Below, one piece after another: positions 17,690-25,938 of a stretch of 64,000 nucleotides of DNA; position 1 is the first letter of the stretch, and each line of letters begins with the position of its first letter. The DNA lies in NCBI RefSeq assembly GCF_024498135.1, contig NZ_JANHOH010000003.1, positions 186,001-250,000 of the forward strand. The letters run 5' to 3'. Source of the stretch: Mucilaginibacter aquariorum (GTDB lineage Bacteria > Bacteroidota > Bacteroidia > Sphingobacteriales > Sphingobacteriaceae). The translations under genes and the position numbers were made by a program. The notes below the pieces were generated by a model, which was given only the letters and a program-made list of their open reading frames with translations, had not been told where the DNA came from and did no database searches.

Positions 17690-18379
17690 TTGGAAACCAT
17701 TTTAAACATATCAAACCTAAACAAAACTTACAAAAGCGCCGGCCGCCTTTTAACTGTTTTAGATAATATAAATTTCAATATCAGCGAGGGTTCTACAAAT
17801 GCTATAGTTGGCCCATCGGGCAGTGGTAAAACTACCTTGCTTGGCCTTTGTGCCGGCCTGGATAGTGCAACCGCCGGCATTGTTGAACTAAATGGCATCA
17901 GTCTCAGCAATTTAAGCGAAGATAAACGCGCGCAGGTGCGTAACCAATATGTTGGTTTTATATTTCAGAGTTTTCAGTTGCTGCCTACCTTAACGGCTTT
18001 AGAGAATGTGATGGTTCCGTTAGAGCTTCGTGGCGAAAAAAATATTAAAGCCCGCTCTTTAGACCTGCTCGACAAAGTTGGCCTGGCTGATCGTGGCCAC
18101 CACTACCCTGCCCAATTATCCGGCGGCGAACAGCAGCGGGTATCATTGGCAAGGGCATTCTCTAATTCGCCCAAAATTTTGTTTGCCGATGAACCAACCG
18201 GGAACTTAGATGCCGAAACAAGCGAGAAAGTTGTAAAGCTGATATTTGACCTTAACCGCGAGGCGGGCACAACGCTGGTTTTGGTAACGCATGATCTGGA
18301 ACTGGCTGCCAAAACCCATCGGATTATAAGAATAAAAGGCGGCAAATTGGTTGCTGATGATAAAACCAGTAATGAGTAA
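17690..18379 (+). CDS. ABC transporter ATP-binding protein (YbbA/LolD-like)
   Basis: 229 residues from a TTG (17690-17692); no ATG is available near the N-terminus. Complete nucleotide-binding domain: Walker A GPSGSGKT (41-48), Q-loop FIFQSFQLLP, signature LSGGEQQRV (143-151), Walker B ILFADEP (163-169), and the switch histidine in LVTHD. The subfamily is that of MacB/LolD/YbbA, which work with FtsX-type permeases in extracytoplasmic release rather than classical import. The permease gene overlaps its 3' end by 8 bases. Confidence 0.93.
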   Translation: METILNISNLNKTYKSAGRLLTVLDNINFNISEGSTNAIVGPSGSGKTTLLGLCAGLDSATAGIVELNGISLSNLSEDKRAQVRNQYVGFIFQSFQLLPTLTALENVMVPLELRGEKNIKARSLDLLDKVGLADRGHHYPAQLSGGEQQRVSLARAFSNSPKILFADEPTGNLDAETSEKVVKLIFDLNREAGTTLVLVTHDLELAAKTHRIIRIKGGKLVADDKTSNE

Positions 18380-20939
18380 CGCGCCAATGGATACCGTAAA
18401 TTTCAAAAGAAAAATAAACATCGCCTGGCTGTTTAAAATGGCCCTGCGCGATAGTCGCCGTAACCGGGGCAGGCTGCTGCTGTTTATCTCGTCTATAGTA
18501 TTTGGTATTGGCGCGCTGGTAGCCATCTACTCGTTCCGATACAATATTCAAAATGATGTTAACGACCAGGCCGCTACCTTAATTGGTGCCGACCTTACCA
18601 TTAGCGGCAACAAACAACCGGATGCCAAATTGCAAAAGCTGCTCAATAGCCTGGGCGATGACCGCTCGGAGGAACGTAGTTTTCCATCTATGGTGTACTT
18701 TACAAAAAGCCAAAGCACAAGGCTGGTACAGGTAAAGGCACTACACGGTAATTTTCCCTACTATGGCGATCTGGAAACCACACCTGTAAAAGCCGGCCGT
18801 GATTTTAAGAAAGGCAAGTATGCTTTGGTTGATAAAACCCTGATGCTGCAATTTAACGCCAACGTTAACGACTCTATAAAAGTTGGGCAGGAAATTTTCG
18901 TGATAGCAGGTGTATTAAATAAAGCCCCCGGGCAAACGGGGCTCTCGGCAAGTATTGCGCCTACAGTGTATATCCCTATGCAGTACCTGGATAAAACCGG
19001 GTTAATTACCACAGGCAGCCGCATTAATTACAGCTATTATTATAAATACAACAGCAAAACCAATATAGCCAAACTGGTAAAAGGACTTGATCCTACACTT
19101 GATAAAGCGGGTCTTAATTACGATACGGTTGAGGGCAAAAAGGAAGGCACAAGCCGCTCATTTTCAGATCTGTCGAGGTTCTTATCTTTAGTAGGATTTA
19201 TTGCCCTACTGCTGGGTTGCGTGGGTGTGGCCAGTGCCATCAACATTTACATCCGCGAAAAAATACAGTCAATAGCTATTATGCGCTGTATGGGTGTAAA
19301 AGCCTCTGAGGCATTTTTAATTTATTTGATACAGATAACCGGCATTGGCCTTATTGGTTCGGTAGCGGGGGCTATATTAGGCACAGGCATACAGCATCTG
19401 CTGCCATTAGTACTGGAAGATTTTCTGCCGATAACCATATCCGTAAATATATCATGGATGGCAATCTGGCAAGGCATTTTATTAGGGCTTATTATATCCA
19501 TATTGTTTGCGCTGCTTCCGCTGATATCTATCCGTAATATATCGCCATTAAACACTTTAAGGCTTTCTGTTGATGATACCACCACCATCCGCGACCCGTT
19601 CCGCTGGTTGGTATATGTGCTGGTTTTACTATTCATCACCTCGTTTGCTTACCTGCAAATTGGCGATTGGATGGCGGCGGGCTTCTTTACCATTGGGATA
19701 ATGGTCGCATTCCTTATTCTTACTGCCATCGCCTGGTTGTTGATCAGGTTTACAAGGCTGCTGGTTATGAGCTCCTGGAGCTATATCTGGCGACAAGGCT
19801 TCGCTAATTTATACCGACCAAATAATCAAACAATCATCCTAACGGTTTCAATTGGTTTAAGCACGGCATTTATTGCTACGCTGTTCCTGATCCAGCAGTT
19901 ACTTATTAGCCAGGTAACGCTCTCAGCCGGCGATAATCAATCAAACATGATATTGTTTGATATACAAGCCGCCCAGCAAAAAGCCGTTGCCGATCTTACC
20001 CGCAAACAAGGCCTGCCGGTGCTTTCGCAGGTGCCCATTATTACTATGCGGTTAGAAAAAGTGAACGGAAAAACCGCTGCCGATGCCAAAAAAGATACTG
20101 CCCTGCATATATCACAACGTGCTTTTACATACGAATACCGGGTTACCTATCGCGATTCGCTTACCCCATCGGAAAGGGTAACCAGCGGCACCTGGACAGG
20201 TAAGGCAGAGCCCGGCAAAGACATCCCTGTATCCGCCGAAGAACGTTTTGCCAACCGCATTAATGCCAAAGTTGGCGATAAACTGGTATTTAACGTACAA
20301 GGTGTAATGATGCAGGCTTATATCAGCAGCATCCGTAAGGTAAACTGGAACAAAATATCAACCAACTTTCAGGTAGTGTTTCCTACCGGGGTTTTGGAAG
20401 ATGCGCCTCAGATACATGTACTGTTAACGCATGTGCCATCAAACACCGTTTCGGCAAAATACCAGCAGGCGGTGGTAAAGCAGTTTCCCAATGTTTCTAT
20501 TATTGATCTGGGTCTGATATTAAACGTGCTGGACGAACTATTGGGCAAAATTGGTTACGTTATTAAATTCATGAGCGGCTTTAGTATCATTACCGGTATT
20601 ATTGTGTTGATATCATCCGTTCGCATTAGTAAATACCAGCGCATTCAGGAAAGCGTTTTATTAAGAACGCTGGGCGGCAGCCGTAAACAGATCTTTGCCA
20701 TAACCGCTTTAGAATACCTGTTCCTGGGGGCTTTATCGGCCCTTACGGGTATCGTTATTGCCATTGGGTCCAGTTGGTTGCTGGCCAAATACACGTTTGA
20801 TATGCCTTACGCGGTTAATTTTTTACCGGTTATCGTAATCTTTTTCACTATTACCTCGTTAACAGTTATAATTGGCCTGCTAAACAGCAGGGGCGTTTTA
20901 AACAAACCACCGCTGGAAATATTGCGGTCGAATTCATAA
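18372..20939 (+). CDS. ABC transporter permease (FtsX-type, YbbP-like)
   Basis: 855 residues if started at the ATG at 18372 (MSNAPMDTVNF); the frame is open slightly further upstream. The start overlaps the ATPase stop by 8 bases. Layout: a first transmembrane helix after a basic N-terminus (RDSRRNRGRLLLFISSIVFG), a large periplasmic domain, three helices, a middle helix pair, a second periplasmic domain, and three C-terminal helices. This doubled FtsX plan with about ten helices is that of YbbP. The ATPase-permease-TesA grouping also occurs in E. coli, where the three lie side by side; the substrate is not established but a lipid or lipoprotein-related role is often proposed. Confidence 0.92.
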   Translation: MSNAPMDTVNFKRKINIAWLFKMALRDSRRNRGRLLLFISSIVFGIGALVAIYSFRYNIQNDVNDQAATLIGADLTISGNKQPDAKLQKLLNSLGDDRSEERSFPSMVYFTKSQSTRLVQVKALHGNFPYYGDLETTPVKAGRDFKKGKYALVDKTLMLQFNANVNDSIKVGQEIFVIAGVLNKAPGQTGLSASIAPTVYIPMQYLDKTGLITTGSRINYSYYYKYNSKTNIAKLVKGLDPTLDKAGLNYDTVEGKKEGTSRSFSDLSRFLSLVGFIALLLGCVGVASAINIYIREKIQSIAIMRCMGVKASEAFLIYLIQITGIGLIGSVAGAILGTGIQHLLPLVLEDFLPITISVNISWMAIWQGILLGLIISILFALLPLISIRNISPLNTLRLSVDDTTTIRDPFRWLVYVLVLLFITSFAYLQIGDWMAAGFFTIGIMVAFLILTAIAWLLIRFTRLLVMSSWSYIWRQGFANLYRPNNQTIILTVSIGLSTAFIATLFLIQQLLISQVTLSAGDNQSNMILFDIQAAQQKAVADLTRKQGLPVLSQVPIITMRLEKVNGKTAADAKKDTALHISQRAFTYEYRVTYRDSLTPSERVTSGTWTGKAEPGKDIPVSAEERFANRINAKVGDKLVFNVQGVMMQAYISSIRKVNWNKISTNFQVVFPTGVLEDAPQIHVLLTHVPSNTVSAKYQQAVVKQFPNVSIIDLGLILNVLDELLGKIGYVIKFMSGFSIITGIIVLISSVRISKYQRIQESVLLRTLGGSRKQIFAITALEYLFLGALSALTGIVIAIGSSWLLAKYTFDMPYAVNFLPVIVIFFTITSLTVIIGLLNSRGVLNKPPLEILRSNS

Positions 20940-20946
20940 ATTAACT

Positions 20947-21621
20947 ATGCTTAACAAATTCAGAATACTTGCGGTACTTGCCCTCACCATAACCGTTGCC
21001 GGTTGTGGTAGCCAGTCCACATCTAACGATACCTCAGAAAAAGCTGAAACAAAAGAGGCCACTGCAGCAAATAAAAACATTTTAGTTTTTGGTGATAGCC
21101 TAACTGCAGGCTATGGTCTGGATGATGCGTCGGAGTCGTACCCCAGCGTATTGCAAACCAAGATAGATTCGGCAAAGCTGCCTTATACTATCATCAACGG
21201 CGGCTTAAGTGGTGAAACATCTGCCGGGGGTAAAAGCCGTATAGATTGGTTGCTGAAACAGCATATAGATGTTTTTGTACTGGAACTTGGTGCTAATGAT
21301 GGCCTGCGCGGGATCCCGGTAAAAGAGACCGAACAAAACCTGCAAACTATAATTGACCGTGTTAAATCGAAATATCCAAACGCCAAACTGGTAATGCTGG
21401 GCATGCAGGTACCACCAAACATGGGTGATGATTATGTAAGCGATTTTAGAGACATGTTCCCAAAGCTGGCCGCCAAAAACAACATGACCTTAGTTCCATT
21501 TTTATTGCAGGGTGTAGGTGGTGTACGCGCTTTAAATCAAAAGGATGGTATACACCCTACAGCCGAAGGTGCCAAGATACTGGCCAACAATGTTTGGCAG
21601 GAGTTGAAAGGCTTGCTATAA
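20947..21621 (+). CDS. TesA-like SGNH lipase/arylesterase lipoprotein
   Basis: 224 residues. A lipoprotein signal ends at Cys20 (VAGC), followed by a Ser/Thr/Glu-rich linker. The SGNH domain starts at NILVFGDSLTAGYG with nucleophile Ser51; further blocks are GGLSGETSAGG, the asparagine-containing LELGANDGLRG, and the C-terminal DGIHPTAEG carrying the catalytic Asp and His. The full catalytic set is present. It resembles multifunctional TesA (thioesterase/arylesterase/lysophospholipase). It begins 7 bases after the permease, so it is probably in the same transcript, and its stop lies one base from the convergent SDR stop. Confidence 0.92.
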   Translation: MLNKFRILAVLALTITVAGCGSQSTSNDTSEKAETKEATAANKNILVFGDSLTAGYGLDDASESYPSVLQTKIDSAKLPYTIINGGLSGETSAGGKSRIDWLLKQHIDVFVLELGANDGLRGIPVKETEQNLQTIIDRVKSKYPNAKLVMLGMQVPPNMGDDYVSDFRDMFPKLAAKNNMTLVPFLLQGVGGVRALNQKDGIHPTAEGAKILANNVWQELKGLL

Positions 21622-21622
21622 G

Positions 21623-22411
21623 TTATGCGTTTGCCAGCGCCCTGTCCAGATGTACATAGCCACCGTCAACATAAATAATTTGCCCGGTAGTATGGCTGGA
21701 ACGATCTGATAACAAAAACACTACGGTGTTGCCTATTTCTGCTGCAGTGGTCATACGCTGACCGAGGGGGATCTTAGCTTCTATCTCTTTGCGCTTGGCA
21801 ATAGGATCGGCCAGGGTGTTAATCCAGTTCTCGTAAAGGGGTGTCCAGCACTCGGCAACTACAACGGCGTTTACGCGGATGCCATATTTCAATAACTCCA
21901 CCGCCCATTCGCGGGTTAAGGCGTTGCGCCCGCCATTTGAAGCAGCATAGCCGGATGTATTCCCCTGCCCTGTTTCGGCAGTTTTAGAAGTGATATTTAG
22001 TATCGCACCTTTTGATTCTTTTAATTGTGGTAATGCATGATGCGCTATCAGATAGTAATGCACCATATTTTTATGGAGCGATGCTATAAAATCATCGTAA
22101 TTGCCATTCTCTAAGCCCACGCCATCGTTTACCCCGGCATTATTCACCAGGCCATCAATCCGGCCGTATTGCTCTACAATCGCCTTTACGGCTTGCTCAC
22201 ATTGTTCGGGCCTGGTTAACTCGGCAACAACCTGACCTGCCTGGCCGCCGTTGTCGGTTATGGCATCAACAACTTTTAAATTATCCTCCCGGCTCCTGCC
22301 AATAATTACGGGGATGGCCCCTTCGGCAGCAAGCGCGTTAACAATACCCTCGCCTATGCCCTTAGCACCACCGGTTACAATAATTACTTTGTTCTTCAAG
22401 TTTAAATCCAT
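21623..22411 (-). CDS. SDR family oxidoreductase (L-fucose dehydrogenase-like) lacking the catalytic lysine
   Basis: 262 residues. Classical short-chain dehydrogenase plan: TGGAKGIG cofactor loop (13-20), NNAG (90-93), Ser142 and Tyr155. The active-site tetrad would need Lys at position 159 (YxxxK), but the sequence reads YAASN, with asparagine there; the codon is AAT. The rest (GGRNALTREWAVEL, IYVDGGY) resembles fucose and related sugar dehydrogenases. It is the last gene of the sugar operon, directly after a FucP-like permease, which suggests oxidation of fucose or of its 2-keto-3-deoxy acid. Whether it is active without the lysine is open. Confidence 0.9.
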   Translation of the reverse strand: MDLNLKNKVIIVTGGAKGIGEGIVNALAAEGAIPVIIGRSREDNLKVVDAITDNGGQAGQVVAELTRPEQCEQAVKAIVEQYGRIDGLVNNAGVNDGVGLENGNYDDFIASLHKNMVHYYLIAHHALPQLKESKGAILNITSKTAETGQGNTSGYAASNGGRNALTREWAVELLKYGIRVNAVVVAECWTPLYENWINTLADPIAKRKEIEAKIPLGQRMTTAAEIGNTVVFLLSDRSSHTTGQIIYVDGGYVHLDRALANA

Positions 22412-22432
22412 CTCACTTATTATTAAAATAGA

Positions 22433-22507
22433 ATGTCATCTTGTTCGTATGATTGGTGGCGACATTGCGTAATGAACAAGATTCCTCTCTATCGTTCGAA
22501 ATGACAT
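22433..22507. repeat. 75-base imperfect palindrome in the fucP-SDR spacer
   Basis: ATGTCAT (22433-22439) pairs with ATGACAT (22501-22507), and CTTGTTC (22440-22446) pairs with GAACAAG (22474-22480). The right half (CGTTCGAAATGACAT) looks like a dispersed intergenic repeat I associate with Bacteroidota genomes; that association is from memory and unverified. Confidence 0.55.
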
Positions 22508-22511
22508 CGGG

Positions 22512-23789
22512 TTAATGTCCTGCCACCATTTCCACCTTCTTAACTTTTAAATTCTTTAGCGCGAACCAAAGTATCCCTATAAAACAAACACCCGGCACTA
22601 AGTATGATAACTGAATATTAGATGCATCAGAGATTCTGCCCATTATTGGCGGCAATATCGCGCCACCAACAATACCCATGATAACCAATGATGACCCTAA
22701 TTTTGTTTTAGAACCCAGATCACGGATACTCAAAGAGAATATGGTTGGGAACATGATAGACATAAAGAACCATACCGCCATTAAAGTATACACCGCGATA
22801 GAACCCTTTAAGGTTACAGCTGCGCCAATTAATATAATATTGATAATGGCGTAGGTAACCAGCAGTTTAACGGGGTTAAAAAACTTCATTAATAAGGTAC
22901 CCAGGAACCTGCCGGCCATAAACAGACCAAAGGCAATAGATAAATTATACGAAGCCGGTTTTTCTGCAAAACCCGCAACCCGTTCGCTAAAGCGGATAAA
23001 GAAACTGCTTACACAAGCCTGTGCACCAACGTAAAAAAACTCTGCCAATACGCCAGACATCAGGTGTTTATCCTTTGTCAGTTCAAGTATCCGTACACCT
23101 AAAGGCCTGCGTTCCTCTTCCTTTTCTATACTGCTTTCCTCTTTAATTTTGGGGAAGGTGGTACGCCAAACCATTATCGCTACCAAAAAAACCACGATAC
23201 TTATCACCACAAATGGGATCTGCACGGCAGATGCTTCGTGATTTAAATATTGGTTCAATTGCTCGGGCGACATGGCTTTCTCTTCGGCCGCGCTTAAGGT
23301 TTTCCCCGACAGAATGAACATGCCCCCAAATGTTGTTGCAGATACCGCCGCAAAACCATTGAAAGATTGCGCAAGATTAATGCGTATGGCCGAACCTTTT
23401 GGATCGCCTATTAAGGTTATAAGCGGGTTGGCAGCAGTTTCTAAAAATGCCATACCCGAGAAAACTACAAACAGCGCCCCTAAAAAGAACGCGTAGTTAC
23501 GCACGGCTGCAGCCGGGTAAAACAACATTGCCCCTACCGAAAATAGCAGCAGCCCTAATATAATGCCACCTTTGTAGCCATACCTTTTCATGAATTGCGC
23601 CGCAGGTATAGGCAGCAAAAAGTAGGCGATATAGGATGCTGAATCTATCAGCGACGATTGAAAATCTGTTAATTGGCAAGCCTTTTTAAGGTGCGGTATC
23701 AGTATAGGGTTAAGATTAAGTGCAAAACCCCAGATGAAAAACAGGGAGGTGATAAGCGCTACGGCAACTAAACTTTTGTCTTTTGGCAT
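22512..23789 (-). CDS. fucP: FucP-like L-fucose:proton symporter
   Basis: 425 residues with about twelve hydrophobic helices. It belongs to the FucP branch of the major facilitator superfamily: FFIWGFALNLNPILIPHLKK near the N-terminus, the conserved ETAANPLITLIG segment (about residues 136-147), INLAQSFNGFA, and PTIFSLSIRDLG late. FucP imports L-fucose (also L-galactose or D-arabinose in some relatives) with a proton. Substrate cannot be fixed from sequence. It sits fourth in a five-gene minus-strand operon, between a lipoprotein and an SDR. Confidence 0.9.
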   Translation of the reverse strand: MPKDKSLVAVALITSLFFIWGFALNLNPILIPHLKKACQLTDFQSSLIDSASYIAYFLLPIPAAQFMKRYGYKGGIILGLLLFSVGAMLFYPAAAVRNYAFFLGALFVVFSGMAFLETAANPLITLIGDPKGSAIRINLAQSFNGFAAVSATTFGGMFILSGKTLSAAEEKAMSPEQLNQYLNHEASAVQIPFVVISIVVFLVAIMVWRTTFPKIKEESSIEKEEERRPLGVRILELTKDKHLMSGVLAEFFYVGAQACVSSFFIRFSERVAGFAEKPASYNLSIAFGLFMAGRFLGTLLMKFFNPVKLLVTYAIINIILIGAAVTLKGSIAVYTLMAVWFFMSIMFPTIFSLSIRDLGSKTKLGSSLVIMGIVGGAILPPIMGRISDASNIQLSYLVPGVCFIGILWFALKNLKVKKVEMVAGH

Positions 23790-23835
23790 TATACAGGTTT
23801 AAATTTATTCAGGAAAAATGGTGGGCCAATATAAA

Positions 23836-25074
23836 TTATTTAAACGCAGCTTGTATATCATTCAATGAAATTCCGAGCGTTTTTAGTGCGATACTGTTTA
23901 ATTGTGCCTCATCACCGGTAAAATGGAACACGCTGTGGTTATGTATCAGCCGTTCGCCGGGCTTTAAAAACGCCGCGGGCGATACGCTCTCTATCTCATA
24001 AAAAGGCCCCATTTGCCCGCCTGTAGCCAGTGGCCCATCATTGTAAGCGTTCACCGCATCGCCAATAAAAGGTGGTTTATCGGTCCGCCATTCCTGGTTA
24101 AGGTAAGTGCCTTTACCATCTACATCATAAAGGGTTATGGTTAATACCTTATGTTCCGGATCGTAACTACCGGCCATGGTTTTTGCCCGGTTTGGCGGCA
24201 CACCCAACTTACCACGGCTTTTACCGTCGGCTTTAAAAAGCAGTATGCCTTTGCCATACTTTACCCTATCCGGTGGGATCTGCCCAAAATAATCGGTAGT
24301 GGCCACTTTGCCGGTGGTATTCTCATTGTAAGGCACCACAATAACTGTTTTCTCTGACGGCGAGAACATATCTAAATTCCACAGGCAAGGCGCGCCGGTT
24401 ATTTTATCCCAAGCCTTATTACCGTTGTTGATGAGGGTATTGCTTGTACTAAATGCAACCGAACTTACCTTATCGCCGGCTGTTATACCCAGCATTTTAT
24501 CAATATCCGTGCTTTGTAAGATCTTCACCTTACGTTCCAGCTTTATGGCTAAAACTGTATTGGCATAGTTAACCATTTCGGTGGTTTTGTTCATGGCAAT
24601 TTCGTTGTCGTTTTGTGATACCAGGTTCCAGCTTTCGTTGTCAACAGCAAACGGTGTATGCCAGTTAGCAAATTCCATTTTGGTGCCCGGCTTAAAAAAA
24701 AGTGAGAATTTACCACCCTCGGGGCCAAGCCATAGGCGGTCTTCACCTCCGTAAGCACTCATGTGCTCATCAGGTTTGGCTTCAAAGGCTTTGTAGTTTA
24801 CCCAGCCAAAGCTTCGGCCTTCGTTGCCGTTTGCTGTTGAAGTAAATACCTTTCCCTGGTATTTATACGATACAAGCACCTGCGCTTTGCCATCACCGCT
24901 TTTTAAAACAATAACTCTACCCCTCTTCCTTAAAAAATCAAGGTCATAACCAAAGGTACCTTTGACATATTGTACCGTATCGGCAGCAACCCTTTGTTCC
25001 TTTTTAGCATTTTGTCCGCAGGAACAAATAACCATAACCGGCAACACGAATAACAAATTTTTAAATTGCTTCAT
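23836..25074 (-). CDS. lipoprotein of a DUF6786-like family
   Basis: 412 residues. Lipobox VICSC with the lipidated Cys at about 19, so it is anchored in an envelope membrane. The body has FGYDLDFLRKRGRVIVLKSG, SAYGGEDRLWLGPEGGKFS and IHNHSVFHFTGDE. The GGEDRLWLGPEGG block is reminiscent of the galactose-mutarotase fold, and I think these proteins are filed under DUF6786, but I cannot confirm this. It starts 2 bases after the FAH-like gene, so it belongs to the sugar operon and may act on the same sugar as a carbohydrate-binding or epimerase-like protein. Confidence 0.78.
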   Translation of the reverse strand: MKQFKNLLFVLPVMVICSCGQNAKKEQRVAADTVQYVKGTFGYDLDFLRKRGRVIVLKSGDGKAQVLVSYKYQGKVFTSTANGNEGRSFGWVNYKAFEAKPDEHMSAYGGEDRLWLGPEGGKFSLFFKPGTKMEFANWHTPFAVDNESWNLVSQNDNEIAMNKTTEMVNYANTVLAIKLERKVKILQSTDIDKMLGITAGDKVSSVAFSTSNTLINNGNKAWDKITGAPCLWNLDMFSPSEKTVIVVPYNENTTGKVATTDYFGQIPPDRVKYGKGILLFKADGKSRGKLGVPPNRAKTMAGSYDPEHKVLTITLYDVDGKGTYLNQEWRTDKPPFIGDAVNAYNDGPLATGGQMGPFYEIESVSPAAFLKPGERLIHNHSVFHFTGDEAQLNSIALKTLGISLNDIQAAFK

Positions 25075-25076
25075 TA

Positions 25077-25934
25077 TTAGTTTTTATGTTTGGGGTTAAT
25101 GGCTATGGTATTTATCATGGTACCAATGTTGTCAATACTTATTTCTACCACATCTCCCTCCTGCAGGGTAAATGTTGGCGGCGGCACCAGGCAGGTACCC
25201 GTCATCAGGAAACAACCCTGTGGGAAATCCGTCTCAGCAAATAAATAACCGGTTAATTCAGTAAAGGAGCGTTTTATCCGCGATACCGTAGTTTCATCCC
25301 TAAAAGTCTCTTTTCCATCTCTGCTGATGGTCATCTTTATGACCGACTCTATCGGGATAGGTGTTTCGCTCACATACAAGCACGGACCAAGGGCGGCGCT
25401 TTTTTCATAGATCTTAGCCTGTGGCAGATACAGGGCATTTTCGCCTTCAATACTGCGCGAGCTCATATCATTCCCTATGGTATAACCCTGTATATTTCCG
25501 TTTGAATTTACAAACAAGGTGAGTTCCGGCTCGGGCACATCCCAGGTAGAATCCTTCCGGATATATACTTCCTTTAAATGGCCGGATACCCTCGAAGCCA
25601 CCGATTTAAAGAATAATTCCGGGCGTTCGGCATCGTAAACCATATCATACAAACTGGCAGCCGTTTCAGATTCCTCCATCCTTGCATCGCGGCTTTTAAG
25701 ATAGGTAACACCGGCTGCCCAAACCTCCTGCCTGCCTATCGGCGGCAATATGCTGCCCTCGCTTAACCAGATGGTTTCATCCTCGGTACTAACCTTTTTG
25801 AATTTGCCCAGCAGGCTCTGCAAATAGCCCTCTAAGCCATCCCGGTTAATAAGGCCATCCCAATTACCGTCTATCATATAAAAATCGTCCTCCTGCTCTA
25901 ATAGGATGCCGTTTATGGTTTTATATAACTTCAT
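25077..25934 (-). CDS. fumarylacetoacetate hydrolase-fold sugar-acid enzyme
   Basis: 285 residues. The segments VWAAGVTYLKSRDARMEES, YDAERPELFFKS, STWDVPEPELTLF and GNDMSSRSIEGENALYLPQA resemble 2-keto-3-deoxy-pentonate dehydratases (the xylonate/arabinonate pathway enzymes with FAH fold) more than true fumarylacetoacetases. Metal ligands Glu135, Glu137 and Asp156 are present in the usual ExE...D arrangement. Likely reaction: dehydration or hydrolytic cleavage of a 2-keto-3-deoxy sugar acid. It is the second gene of the sugar operon, after the GH172-like gene. Confidence 0.85.
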   Translation of the reverse strand: MKLYKTINGILLEQEDDFYMIDGNWDGLINRDGLEGYLQSLLGKFKKVSTEDETIWLSEGSILPPIGRQEVWAAGVTYLKSRDARMEESETAASLYDMVYDAERPELFFKSVASRVSGHLKEVYIRKDSTWDVPEPELTLFVNSNGNIQGYTIGNDMSSRSIEGENALYLPQAKIYEKSAALGPCLYVSETPIPIESVIKMTISRDGKETFRDETTVSRIKRSFTELTGYLFAETDFPQGCFLMTGTCLVPPPTFTLQEGDVVEISIDNIGTMINTIAINPKHKN

Positions 25935-25938
25935 AGCT

